Under the pieces are notes generated by a model. That model saw nothing but the letters and a program-made list of their open reading frames with translations. It had not been told where the DNA came from and did no database searches. Below, one piece after another: positions 1 through 7,104 of a stretch of 64,000 bases of DNA (its first letter is position 1; each line of letters opens with the position of its first letter). The position numbers and the translations under genes were made by a program. The stretch is from the NCBI RefSeq assembly GCF_009690905.1, contig NZ_VOSW01000022.1, forward strand, positions 1-64,000, read 5' to 3'. The DNA is from Paraburkholderia madseniana. Lineage in GTDB: Bacteria > Pseudomonadota > Gammaproteobacteria > Burkholderiales > Burkholderiaceae.

Positions 1-410
1 CCGGAACCTCCACCGTAGCCACCACCCGAACCGCCGTGGCCACCGTCTCCAGAGCCACCGCCGTTCCCGTCACCCGAATCGCCGGAGCCTCCCGAGCCGC
101 CATAACCGCCGTCTCCAGAGCCACCGCCGTACCCGCCGCCCGAGCCGGAAACCGGACCGCCGCCCCAGGCCGAGCCGCCGGCCCAAACCGAGCCACTACC
201 CGCACCGCTGCCGGCCCATGCGCCAGATGTGTTACCGCCTCCTGCCCACGCGAATCCCGATCCTGGTTGCCCGGTTGTCGTCCATCCGCTGCCTTGCGCA
301 AACGAGGGAGGCGGTGTGGTCGTGACGTCTCCGGCCTGACACGAAGTGGCTAGCGACCACCATAGGAGTGCGCTCGCCGATGCAACAAGAGTGTGTTTGA
401 AGGGAGCCAT
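1..410 (-). CDS. Glycine-rich secreted protein (3' end beyond window)
   Basis: Reading leftward from an ATG at 408-410 (AAAGGA ribosome site 7 bases upstream), 136 residues are visible. Residues 1-29 form a signal peptide with a basic start (MAPFKH), an Ala/Leu/Trp core and a Cys-Gln-Ala end. Cleavage after CQA is likely; the Cys is not in a good lipobox. A T/P/S linker follows. From about residue 45 the chain is almost only Gly with Ser, Tyr, Trp, Asp and Asn, in imperfect GGSG/GGYGG units. The plus strand there reads as ccaccg/ccgcc repeats. Such chains are flexible cell-surface or exported proteins of unknown function. The C-terminus lies outside the window, so anchor domains cannot be assessed. 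Confidence 0.7.
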   Translation of the reverse strand, partial: MAPFKHTLVASASALLWWSLATSCQAGDVTTTPPPSFAQGSGWTTTGQPGSGFAWAGGGNTSGAWAGSGAGSGSVWAGGSAWGGGPVSGSGGGYGGGSGDGGYGGSGGSGDSGDGNGGGSGDGGHGGSGGGYGGGS

Positions 411-757
411 GATTAGTCCTTTCGCGATGAAATCGCGTCCTGATTGGAAGGTGTAATCAGTGCCCCCGGAAAACCGCTGATCGGTCTTGCAGAAACGGTT
501 GCTTTTCTAGCCCGAGACCGCGTTTGTGCGCGTCGCCTTCGTTTAATTCTGGAGCCGGTGCGGTAGCGCCATGCTCGGATTTGGCTTCCTCGGGCAATTG
601 GTCGCCGCAAGTTCTGAGCCAATGCTGCGGTTACGGAGCGCGGCACGTTCCGCGCACGGGCGGTGCTGAAATTGAGTGGCGTGCGGCGACGAAGGTCTTG
701 CTGGACGGGGCAGATCGGGTGAGATGGAGAGTGCAGTGACGGCATCGTGTGGCGCGT

Positions 758-814
758 GTTACGTCCCAGGTGTTACGTGTTCCCATCACATCGAACGTAA
801 CCTCGCCGTTACAC
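758..814. repeat. Cluster of GTTACGT words
   Basis: GTTACGT occurs at 758-764 and 772-778, its complement ACGTAAC at 795-801, and GTTACAC at 808-814. The second and third copies form an inverted pair. This could be a multi-site operator for an unidentified regulator. Nothing else ties it to a gene. Confidence 0.4.
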
Positions 815-881
815 GTCGTGCTGCGCAAATAGTTCAGACAAAAGGCGGCGTTGTCATCATATGGAGTCCGATATATTGAGG

Positions 882-903
882 CGCGCGTTGGAAACGCGCG
901 TTT
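882..903 (+). terminator. Hairpin, weak terminator candidate
   Basis: CGCGCGTT and AACGCGCG form an 8-bp perfect stem with a 3-base loop, followed by only TTT. It lies 56 bases beyond the stop of the leftward XRE gene and has no clear plus-strand gene before it. The assignment is weak. Confidence 0.3.
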
Positions 904-958
904 AGATCCGTGCCGGCGCAAAGACTTCCATGCCGCGTGCTTCGAGGGTGCCTCGGGC

Positions 959-1813
959 TCACTTCGCTGCGACTGCCTGCTTGTCTTCGATCAGGGATCT
1001 GATCCGCTCCTGATCGACCGGTGTCGCCGGGTTATAGACGATCATCTGAAGATCCGGCCGCCCGTCGACTGCGAAGGATGAGTACTCCAGCGAGATCGGC
1101 CCCAGCACGGGGTGGCGCAGGCGCTTGACCCCCTCGCCGTGGGTCCGCACTTCATTGTCCCGCCACATGGCGGCGAACTCGGGACTCGAGCGGCACAGTT
1201 CGTCGACGAGCGGCGCCACCTCGGCGTCGGCGCCTGCGCGCGCGGCATCGATCCGGAAGGCGCCCACCACGAAGCGGGCCACGCTTGTCCAATCGAACTG
1301 AGCGGCACGGACGCGGGGATCGCAGAAGATCATGCGCAGGACGTTGCGTTGTTCGGGGGGCAGGGAGCCGTAGTCGGTGAGCACGGTCGCGGCGGCGCGG
1401 TTCCAGGCAACCACATCCCACGTCGCAGTCCTGACGATTGCCGGACTGTAGGGCAGTGCATCGAGCAGGCGCTGCAGTCGTGGCGTTATCGCGTCACCGC
1501 CGCGATAACGGACTTCGGGCGGATGGCCGAGGCCGAGCAGGAACACGTGTTCGCGCTCGACTTCGGTCAGCATGAGTGCCTTCGCGATGCGGTCCAGCAC
1601 ATCCGCTGACGGATTGCCGCCGCGCCCCTGTTCCAGCCACGTGTACCAGGCCGCGCTGATATTGGCGCGCTGCGCCACCTCTTCGCGGCGTAGTCCGGCC
1701 GTGCGCCGCCGGCCACCGGAAATGCCGAAGGACGCGGGATCGAGCTTGGTCCGCCGGTTCTTCAGATAGTTGCCGAGCCGGTTGTTGCTTTCGTCGTCGT
1801 TCACTTGGGCCAT
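959..1813 (-). CDS. XRE-family regulator with MmyB-like ligand-binding domain
   Basis: A 284-residue DNA-binding protein. An N-terminal lambda-repressor-type helix-turn-helix spans about residues 10-80. It includes the GLRREEVAQRANIS segment and WLEQGR, a pattern typical of the MmyB group. A C-terminal domain of about 170 residues, with conserved Trp and Tyr positions, resembles the PAS-like MmyB domain that binds small hydrophobic ligands. The start ATG (1811-1813) follows directly on an inverted repeat likely to be its own operator. Targets usually lie next to these regulators. Here the divergent side carries only broken SDR genes, so it may have lost its regulated partner. Confidence 0.88.
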   Translation of the reverse strand: MAQVNDDESNNRLGNYLKNRRTKLDPASFGISGGRRRTAGLRREEVAQRANISAAWYTWLEQGRGGNPSADVLDRIAKALMLTEVEREHVFLLGLGHPPEVRYRGGDAITPRLQRLLDALPYSPAIVRTATWDVVAWNRAAATVLTDYGSLPPEQRNVLRMIFCDPRVRAAQFDWTSVARFVVGAFRIDAARAGADAEVAPLVDELCRSSPEFAAMWRDNEVRTHGEGVKRLRHPVLGPISLEYSSFAVDGRPDLQMIVYNPATPVDQERIRSLIEDKQAVAAK

Positions 1814-1814
1814 G

Positions 1815-1862
1815 CTTAACCTGTTAAGACGTATACCCGGATAGTGTCACCAATTTAACAGG
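1815..1862. promoter_or_regulatory. Likely autoregulatory operator/promoter of the XRE gene
   Basis: CTTAAC-N2-GTTAAG at 1815-1828 is a 6-2-6 inverted repeat directly before the XRE start codon. A further TTAACAGG at 1855-1862 is the inverted copy of CCTGTTAA at 1820-1827. On the minus strand TTAAAT and TATACG, 17 bases apart, could be the -35 and -10, placing the repeats across the promoter. Confidence 0.5.
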
Positions 1863-1897
1863 ATGATTTTGCCTCGTACGTTGCTCGCAAGCAATCG

Positions 1898-1990
1898 GAT
1901 TTGGGAGCGTTTCACATCGGCATCGCGCGCGAGAAGGGCGTGTCGGCGTACGTGGGCGAGGGCTTCAACTGCCTCGGAGAATCAGGATGA
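1898..1990 (+). pseudogene. Remnant: C-terminal piece of an extended SDR / NAD-epimerase-type gene
   Basis: An open stretch without its own start reads ...[18 protein letters not shown]... and stops at 1988-1990. [15 protein letters not shown] is a familiar stretch near the C-terminus of atypical or extended short-chain dehydrogenases. The usual following part (asparagine-arginine-tryptophan, then the helix leading to the end) is replaced by a short unrelated tail. Only about 25 family residues survive, so this is a fossil, not a gene. Confidence 0.55.
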
Positions 1991-2037
1991 CCTCGGCTGA
2001 TGCCATGACGCTCACCCTGTTTACGCGAGAGAACGAC

Positions 2038-2214
2038 ATGAGACTGAAAGACCGCGTTGCCCTGATTACAGGTGCCCAACGAGGCATCGGATATGCAATA
2101 GCGGAAAGGTTCGTGGCCGAGGGAGCGAAGGTGGTGCTTGCCGACGTAACGGACGCGACTGCCGAGGTAGACGCGCTCTGCGCCTCGGGTAGCGAAGCCT
2201 GCTCCGCGCGGTAA
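2038..2214 (+). pseudogene. Truncated classical SDR (first ~55 residues only)
   Basis: An ATG at 2038 opens a 58-codon frame with the start of a classical short-chain dehydrogenase. It has the TGAQRGIG cofactor motif, and an acidic residue (VVLADVTD) where NAD-type enzymes bind ribose. Full-length relatives have about 250 residues. The NNAG and YxxxK motifs are absent because the frame stops at 2212-2214. It cannot be an active enzyme. Confidence 0.7.
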
Positions 2215-2217
2215 ATC

Positions 2218-2252
2218 CGGATGCCGCGCATCGGAGCGAGGCGCGGCATCCG
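2218..2252 (+). terminator. Strong hairpin after the SDR fragment
   Basis: A 12-bp perfect stem (CGGATGCCGCGC and its complement) surrounds an 11-base loop, 4 bases after the truncated SDR stop. No T-run follows. It may be the surviving terminator of the deleted gene. Confidence 0.45.
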
Positions 2253-2300
2253 CGTGGCCAGGCCGGTTCTATCGGGGCATGGCGGCCCGGAACGGACTTT

Positions 2301-2321
2301 TATATCACAACAAGATATAAT
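2301..2321. promoter_or_regulatory. MarR-type operator overlapping a -10 box, before the HPP gene
   Basis: TATATC-N7-GATATA (2301-2319) is a perfect inverted repeat whose right arm overlaps TATAAT at 2316-2321. Nearly the same sequence recurs at 3620-3636 before the marR gene. This implies one regulator controls both transcripts by blocking the -10 region. Confidence 0.6.
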
Positions 2322-2412
2322 GCCGGCGAGACGCACTTTCATTTCGTGAGGATTTTCACCTTAGCGTGCAGTTCCGTCCCACGTGATACTCGCCAACTTT
2401 CCCATCTAAACC

Positions 2413-3576
2413 TTGTCCCGCTACGCTCTCATCCGCTGGCTTTCCAGCTTCGCTCCCCATCCCATCGCCGTCCGGTGGCCGGAACGCCTGAGATCGTGTC
2501 TCGGCGCATTGCTGGGGATTGCGTTCACCGGCGGGACAATGCACGTTCTTCTCGGACCGGCAGCAAACATTCCACTCCTGGTTGCGCCAATGGGCGCTTC
2601 GGCCGTGCTGCTGTTCGCGGTGCCCGCCAGTCCGCTTGCGCAACCGTGGTCCATCATCGGCGGCAATATCGTCTCCGCGACGGTCGGCGTTGCCTGCGCA
2701 AGCTGGATCACCGATCCGGTCGGCGCCGCCGCCTTGGCCGTCTCGCTGGCGATCTGTGCGATGTTTGCGTTGCGGTGTGTTCATCCCCCGTCGGGCGCGG
2801 TCGCCTTGACCGCGGTCCTCGGTGGTCCGGCCGTGCATGCGCTGGGCTACCGCTTTGTGGCAGAACCGATTGCGATCCAGACGGTGATGCTGCTGTGCGC
2901 GGCTATCGTCTACCACGCTGCAACCGGGCATCGATACCCGCACGTCGCGCAGAGTTCCGGCAAAGGTGCGGCCGCATCGGCTGCGGCTGCGAACGAAGGT
3001 TTCACGCGCGCGGACCTCGAGGCGGTGCTGAACCGCCGCGGGGAATTGCTCGACATCGATACGGACGATCTGGAATCCCTCCTGCGCGACGTTCAGTTGC
3101 AGGCCTACGCCCGCACGTTCAATGAGCTGACCTGCGAGGACATCATGTCGCGTTCGCTGGTCGCCGTGTCGGCGAACACGAGAGCGTCGGCCGCATGGAG
3201 TCTGCTGAAACAGCGCCATATCAAAGCACTTCCGGTCACTGACGAGAGGCAGCACGTAATCGGCATCGTGACCCGTGCCGACCTTGTCGACAAACGGGCG
3301 GTCAGCAAAGGGATCGGTTTGTCGTCCCCCATGCAACGCTGGTTCCGGCGCAGCATCACCCCGGCGCCGCTCGTCGGTGCGTTGATGAACGTCGACGTTC
3401 ACACAGTCGACGCGGCGACACCGATCGTCGAACTGGTTCCGGTGTTCGCGAATTATGGGCACCACCACATCCCGGTTCTGGACTCGAATCAGCGGCTTGC
3501 GGGAATGATCACGCAGGCCGACCTCATCGCGGGACTCTATCGCCAGGCTTACGCCAGGCAGCGACACGCGGCATAG
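2413..3576 (+). CDS. HPP-family membrane protein with two CBS domains
   Basis: A 387-residue protein whose start is a TTG at 2413; a TAA six bases upstream in frame rules out an earlier start. The N-terminal half (about residues 28-175) has four to five membrane helices and the family's His-Pro-Pro signature at residues 124-126. Two CBS domains follow (about 240-297 and 320-378), which in general bind adenine nucleotides and gate the attached protein. HPP proteins are poorly characterised; a plant member has been linked to chloroplast nitrite transport. Here it stands before a MarR regulator and a ClC channel, which also ends in two CBS domains. An anion-transport role is therefore likely but inferred. 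Confidence 0.88.
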   Translation: MSRYALIRWLSSFAPHPIAVRWPERLRSCLGALLGIAFTGGTMHVLLGPAANIPLLVAPMGASAVLLFAVPASPLAQPWSIIGGNIVSATVGVACASWITDPVGAAALAVSLAICAMFALRCVHPPSGAVALTAVLGGPAVHALGYRFVAEPIAIQTVMLLCAAIVYHAATGHRYPHVAQSSGKGAAASAAAANEGFTRADLEAVLNRRGELLDIDTDDLESLLRDVQLQAYARTFNELTCEDIMSRSLVAVSANTRASAAWSLLKQRHIKALPVTDERQHVIGIVTRADLVDKRAVSKGIGLSSPMQRWFRRSITPAPLVGALMNVDVHTVDAATPIVELVPVFANYGHHHIPVLDSNQRLAGMITQADLIAGLYRQAYARQRHAA

Positions 3577-3619
3577 CAATAGCACTATCGCAGGCACTTG
3601 CGCATGAGTACATGCATAA

Positions 3620-3639
3620 ATATCACGACATGATATAAT
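3620..3639. promoter_or_regulatory. MarR-type operator and -10 box before marR-clc
   Basis: ATATCA-N5-TGATAT (3620-3636) is a perfect 6-5-6 inverted repeat and overlaps TATAAT at 3634-3639. The marR start is 33 bases beyond. It matches the site at 2301-2319 and is probably an autoregulatory operator. Confidence 0.6.
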
Positions 3640-3671
3640 TCGCGCTTCACCTATTTCTCGACGGCACTCCG

Positions 3672-4085
3672 ATGAAAACACTCACTCGCGGCTTGACCAA
3701 GGCGAACTTCGAGCAACTGTCCGAGTTTCGCTACCAGATGCGCCGCTTCGAGCGTTTTTCTGAGCAGGCCGCCCAGGGTGAAGGCATCACACCGTTGCAA
3801 TATCTGTTGCTCCTGCATATCAAGGGTTATCCGGAGCGTGACTGGGCGACCGTCGGCGAGCTTGCGGAACGGCTTCAGGCGCAGCATCACGGCGTGGTCG
3901 CGCTCGTGTCGCGCTGTGAGGCGCTCGAACTGGTTCGCAGAAAGGTCAGTGAGACGGACCGTCGCCAGGTCGAGGTTCATTTGTTGAAAGCGGGCGAGCA
4001 GGTGCTGGCCCGTCTCGCCGAGATGCACCGTGCCGAACTGAAGTCGCTCAAAGGCACGTTCAATGTTCCCCAGATCGATGTTTGA
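3672..4085 (+). CDS. MarR-family transcriptional regulator
   Basis: A compact 137-residue winged-helix protein. The recognition region spans about residues 55-80 (VGELAERLQAQHHGVVALVSRCEAL), and the wing carries the family's Asp-Arg pair (SETDRRQVEVHLL). It starts at the ATG at 3672. The stop is 6 bases before the ClC gene, so both are one transcript. An inverted repeat over the -10 box before the gene, repeated before the HPP gene, suggests it represses itself and both transporters until a ligand, perhaps an anion or related stress, releases it. The ligand is not predictable from sequence. Confidence 0.9.
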   Translation: MKTLTRGLTKANFEQLSEFRYQMRRFERFSEQAAQGEGITPLQYLLLLHIKGYPERDWATVGELAERLQAQHHGVVALVSRCEALELVRRKVSETDRRQVEVHLLKAGEQVLARLAEMHRAELKSLKGTFNVPQIDV

Positions 4086-4091
4086 GTCAGC

Positions 4092-5882
4092 ATGAGCCTC
4101 GATACCCATAAGCGTGACTTTTCCACCAACGCGCGGCTTCCCGGCGTTTCCGCGCTCGCCGCGGGAATTGGTGCGCTCAGCACGCTTGCAGCGTTCGTGC
4201 TGCTGAGCCTGATTCATCTGTTCACCAATCTGTTTTTCTTTCAGGAATTTTCGTTTGCGGACCGCCCCCCGGCCCTCAACACGCTGGGTATCTGGGTGGT
4301 GATCATCCCGGTGATCGGCGGTCTCATCGTCGGTTTCATGGCCCGTTACGGTTCGGAAAAGATCCGTGGGCATGGCATTCCCGAAGCGATCGAAGCCATC
4401 CTGTTCGGCAAGAGCCGCATGTCGCCGAAAGTGGCGATTCTCAAACCGCTGTCGTCCGGCATTGTGATCGGCAGTGGCGGGCCGTTCGGTGCGGAAGGCC
4501 CAATCATCATGACAGGCGGCGCGTTGGGGTCGCTGATCGCGCAGTGCGTGAAGGTCACGTCCGCGGAACGCAAGACGCTGCTGGTTGCCGGCGCAGCGGC
4601 GGGCATGACGGCGGTCTTCGGCACACCGGTGGCGGCCGTGCTGCTGGCGGTCGAACTGCTGCTGTTCGAATGGCGTCCGCGCAGTTTTCTGCCGGTCGCC
4701 CTTGCGTGTGCAGTCGCGGGTTTTGCGCGCGCGGTGTTCTTCGGCACGGGGCCGCTGTTTCCGCTTGAGACTGCGCCTCCCGGCGCGCTGTCGTTGGTTT
4801 CGTGCGTCATTGCAGGCCTGCTGTCCGGTGCGCTCGCGTCGGGTCTGTCAGCCGTGTTGTACAAGACCGAAGACCTGTTCGGCAAGCTGCCCATCCATTG
4901 GATGTGGTGGCCCGCGCTCGGCGGTCTCGTCGTCGGCATCGGCGGCTTTCTCGAACCTCGCGCGCTGGGCGTCGGCTACGACGTGATCGGCGACCTGTTG
5001 CGTCAGCACATTGCAATCCAGCTCGCGCTGGCGATCCTGATCGTGAAGGCGATCATCTGGGTCGTGGCGTTGGGCTCGGGCACCTCAGGCGGCGTCCTGG
5101 CGCCGTTGCTCATGCTGGGTGCGGGGCTCGGTGTCGTGCTCGGTCACGTGTTGCCGGGCGGCGAACCTGCCCTGTGGCCGCTCGTCTGCATGGCGGCCAC
5201 GCTCGGCGCCACGCTGGGCGCGCCGTTGACCGCAATCGTGTTCGCGTTCGGCCTCACGCACGACAGCAACGCATTGCTGCCGCTGCTCGCCGCGACGCTG
5301 ATCGCGCACGGGTTTGCAACGGTCGTCATGAAGCGCTCCATCATGACCGAGAAGATTGCCCGGCGCGGTTATCACATTTACCGGGAATACGGCGTCGATC
5401 CGCTTGAGCGTCACCACGTCGACGAGGTGATGTCGCGTACTGTCGAGACAATCGATGGCGATATGTCCGTGGGCGAAGCGCTAGCAATGTTCTTCGGCAC
5501 GACGCAGACACATTGTGCTTATCCGGTCGTGCGGCATGGCGTGCTGGTGGGCGTCGTCGATCGCGCGCTACTGGAAAAAATTCGCGATGACGAGCCAGTG
5601 GATGCGCTCGAGTCGCGCCTCGCTGACGTATTGCCCCACCGTTCCCCCGCATTTGCATTGCCGAGCGAAACCTGCCGGCTCGTCGCAACGCGGCTCGCGG
5701 TACACGGTCTCGAACGCTTGCCTGTAGTCACGGACTCCGAAACGTTGCAACTGGTCGGCATTGTGTCGCGCAGCGATCTGGTCAAGCCGTCTCTTGCCCA
5801 CTTCGACGAAGAGCATAAGAAAGAACGCTTCCGGCGTTTGCCAATTCACGCCGGCAAGCGGCACTTCCCGCCGGTTCCTTAA
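4092..5882 (+). CDS. ClC-family chloride channel/antiporter with C-terminal CBS pair
   Basis: A 596-residue integral membrane protein. Residues about 20-430 form the ClC core. Signature loops appear as RGHGIPE (usual form GSGIPE, the second Gly-Ser step being His here), GPFGAEGP with the gating glutamate present, and GGVLAP in place of the common GIFAP. The changed first and third loops may alter anion preference. Two CBS domains follow at about 440-495 and 505-567. Members move chloride or other anions, often in exchange for protons. The gene lies 6 bases after marR. Keeping the gating Glu favours an H+-coupled exchanger over an open channel. Confidence 0.92.
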   Translation: MSLDTHKRDFSTNARLPGVSALAAGIGALSTLAAFVLLSLIHLFTNLFFFQEFSFADRPPALNTLGIWVVIIPVIGGLIVGFMARYGSEKIRGHGIPEAIEAILFGKSRMSPKVAILKPLSSGIVIGSGGPFGAEGPIIMTGGALGSLIAQCVKVTSAERKTLLVAGAAAGMTAVFGTPVAAVLLAVELLLFEWRPRSFLPVALACAVAGFARAVFFGTGPLFPLETAPPGALSLVSCVIAGLLSGALASGLSAVLYKTEDLFGKLPIHWMWWPALGGLVVGIGGFLEPRALGVGYDVIGDLLRQHIAIQLALAILIVKAIIWVVALGSGTSGGVLAPLLMLGAGLGVVLGHVLPGGEPALWPLVCMAATLGATLGAPLTAIVFAFGLTHDSNALLPLLAATLIAHGFATVVMKRSIMTEKIARRGYHIYREYGVDPLERHHVDEVMSRTVETIDGDMSVGEALAMFFGTTQTHCAYPVVRHGVLVGVVDRALLEKIRDDEPVDALESRLADVLPHRSPAFALPSETCRLVATRLAVHGLERLPVVTDSETLQLVGIVSRSDLVKPSLAHFDEEHKKERFRRLPIHAGKRHFPPVP

Positions 5883-6220
5883 GTCAACGGCCGATCAGCA
5901 GCCGCTCAACAACCGGAACAGATGCGCCGTTTGCCAAAGAGCAAACAGCGCTCCGGCTTGTCTGCCACCGCATCCCCGCGCCACACGGCTGATGCCGGAG
6001 TCGGTGCCTGACTGAGTTCAGGCATCCGCACCTTTGGCTAATCGGACGGCCTCCACGCCTCCCATCCCGCATTCCCCAACCAGCCCCCAGGGAAAACAAC
6101 CAGTGGACGAGCGCCCAGGGTGGTGTACGATCCAATCGTTACATCATTCAATGTAACAATAATAAATGTCATCGTGACGGGCGGCCGCACCCCCGTCGAC
6201 AGCATATTCGGGAGGCATGT
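5883..6220. other. Intergenic region between clc and the M24 operon
   Basis: No supported gene. It contains a hairpin at 6003-6026 (TGCCTGA-N6-TCAGGCA core), a possible weak terminator for the clc transcript with no T-run, and a perfect inverted repeat at 6138-6157 described separately. Confidence 0.6.
6138..6157. promoter_or_regulatory. Inverted repeat operator before the M24/hydrolase-SDR operon
   Basis: GTTACAT-N6-ATGTAAC is a perfect 7-6-7 inverted repeat about 60 bases before the operon's first start codon. The form is typical of TetR-family operators. No tetR gene adjoins it. Confidence 0.5.
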
Positions 6221-7093
6221 ATGGGTGACAAGTCCATTCCACACGTCGACGTGGAAGAACTGGCGCAGTTCCGCGAAGTCCAGCAGTTGGCCTATCGCTG
6301 CGTCGAGAGCGTCGGCGAATTGCTCCAGCCTGGCATGACGGAAAAAGACGCCGCCCGGCTGTTGACCGAATGGCTGCAGGATCACGGCGTGCGCGACTGG
6401 CTGCACAAACCCTTCGCCTGGTTTGGCGACCGTACCGCCTTTGAAGGTTTTTCCGGGCTGTCGCACATGGCCGGTTTTAACCTGGCATTCTTCCCGAGTT
6501 CGCGTCGGCTGGAAGAAAACATGCCGGTCATTCTCGACGTGGCGCCAGTGTTGAACGGTGTGATCGCCGATGTCGGCTACGCCACCTGCGTCGGCACGAA
6601 TCCCACGCTCGAACAGCTGAAAGACGACCTGGCCGAACACCGCGAGTTGATCGTCAGCATGGTGAAGCAACGGCAGACGCTTGCCGATGTGGCGCGCGCG
6701 GTCGACCTGTTGTGCAGAAAACAGGGCGTCGAGCCGCGCCACAAGGCCTATCCGTTCAAGGTGCTTGCGCACCGTGTCGCGAAGCTGAGCCAGCCGGCAA
6801 AGCCGCGTTTCGTTGCGCGTTTCGGCCTGAACGCCACGCGCAACCTCGTCCTTGACCAGGTCAGCGCGGGCAGGAAGGAGGGCTGGTCGCCGTTATGGTC
6901 GATCGATCGCCGCTCCGATCATGCGCCGACGCCTGGTCTATGGGCCGTCGAGCCGCATCTCGGCTTTCAGGGTGTGGGCGCCAAATTCGAAGAGTTGCTG
7001 GTCATCACCGATGACGACGCCTACTGGCTCGACGACGACCTGCCGCATGTGCGCCGTTGGGCGCAGCGCGGGCGGGCGTTGGCCGCGGCATGA
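6221..7093 (+). CDS. M24-family (creatinase-fold) metallopeptidase-like protein
   Basis: A 290-residue protein with a pita-bread fold like methionine or Xaa-Pro aminopeptidases. Two of the usual metal-binding aspartates are visible (LDVAP and IADVG near residues 107-119), and glutamates lie in WAVEPHLG and KFEELL. The His ligand is not obvious, so metal binding is uncertain. It starts at 6221 and overlaps or abuts the hydrolase-SDR fusion gene. Similar M24 proteins occur beside SDR and hydrolase genes in lipid-degrading bacteria. Its substrate is unknown, and a peptidase role is not certain. Confidence 0.8.
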   Translation: MGDKSIPHVDVEELAQFREVQQLAYRCVESVGELLQPGMTEKDAARLLTEWLQDHGVRDWLHKPFAWFGDRTAFEGFSGLSHMAGFNLAFFPSSRRLEENMPVILDVAPVLNGVIADVGYATCVGTNPTLEQLKDDLAEHRELIVSMVKQRQTLADVARAVDLLCRKQGVEPRHKAYPFKVLAHRVAKLSQPAKPRFVARFGLNATRNLVLDQVSAGRKEGWSPLWSIDRRSDHAPTPGLWAVEPHLGFQGVGAKFEELLVITDDDAYWLDDDLPHVRRWAQRGRALAAA

Positions 7094-7104
7094 CGGAGGC
7101 GCAC

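Larger units (their letters stand above)
411..958. other. Intergenic region without a convincing gene
   Basis: No open frame here has both a ribosome site and recognisable protein character. It holds the promoter side of the glycine-rich gene (reading left), a cluster of GTTACGT-like words at 758-814, and a GC-rich hairpin at 882-903. Confidence 0.6.

Noticed and set aside
1-180. Repetitive units resembling an array
   Set aside because: The ccaccg/ccgcc units have no regular spacing or distinct spacers; they are codons of a glycine-rich protein, not CRISPR.
36-353. Plus-strand 105-codon frame at the left edge
   Set aside because: Reads the opposite strand of glycine-rich codons as Ala/Arg/Thr repeats; the minus-strand frame has signal peptide and ribosome site.
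413-745. Minus-strand 110-codon frame and overlapping frames in 413-921
   Set aside because: Arg/Ser-rich composition, no ribosome site, conflicting frames in both directions.
2356-3681. 441-codon minus-strand frame
   Set aside because: It is the antisense of the HPP-CBS gene; it is rich in Arg/His/Asp with no family motif, and the plus-strand gene has full family features.
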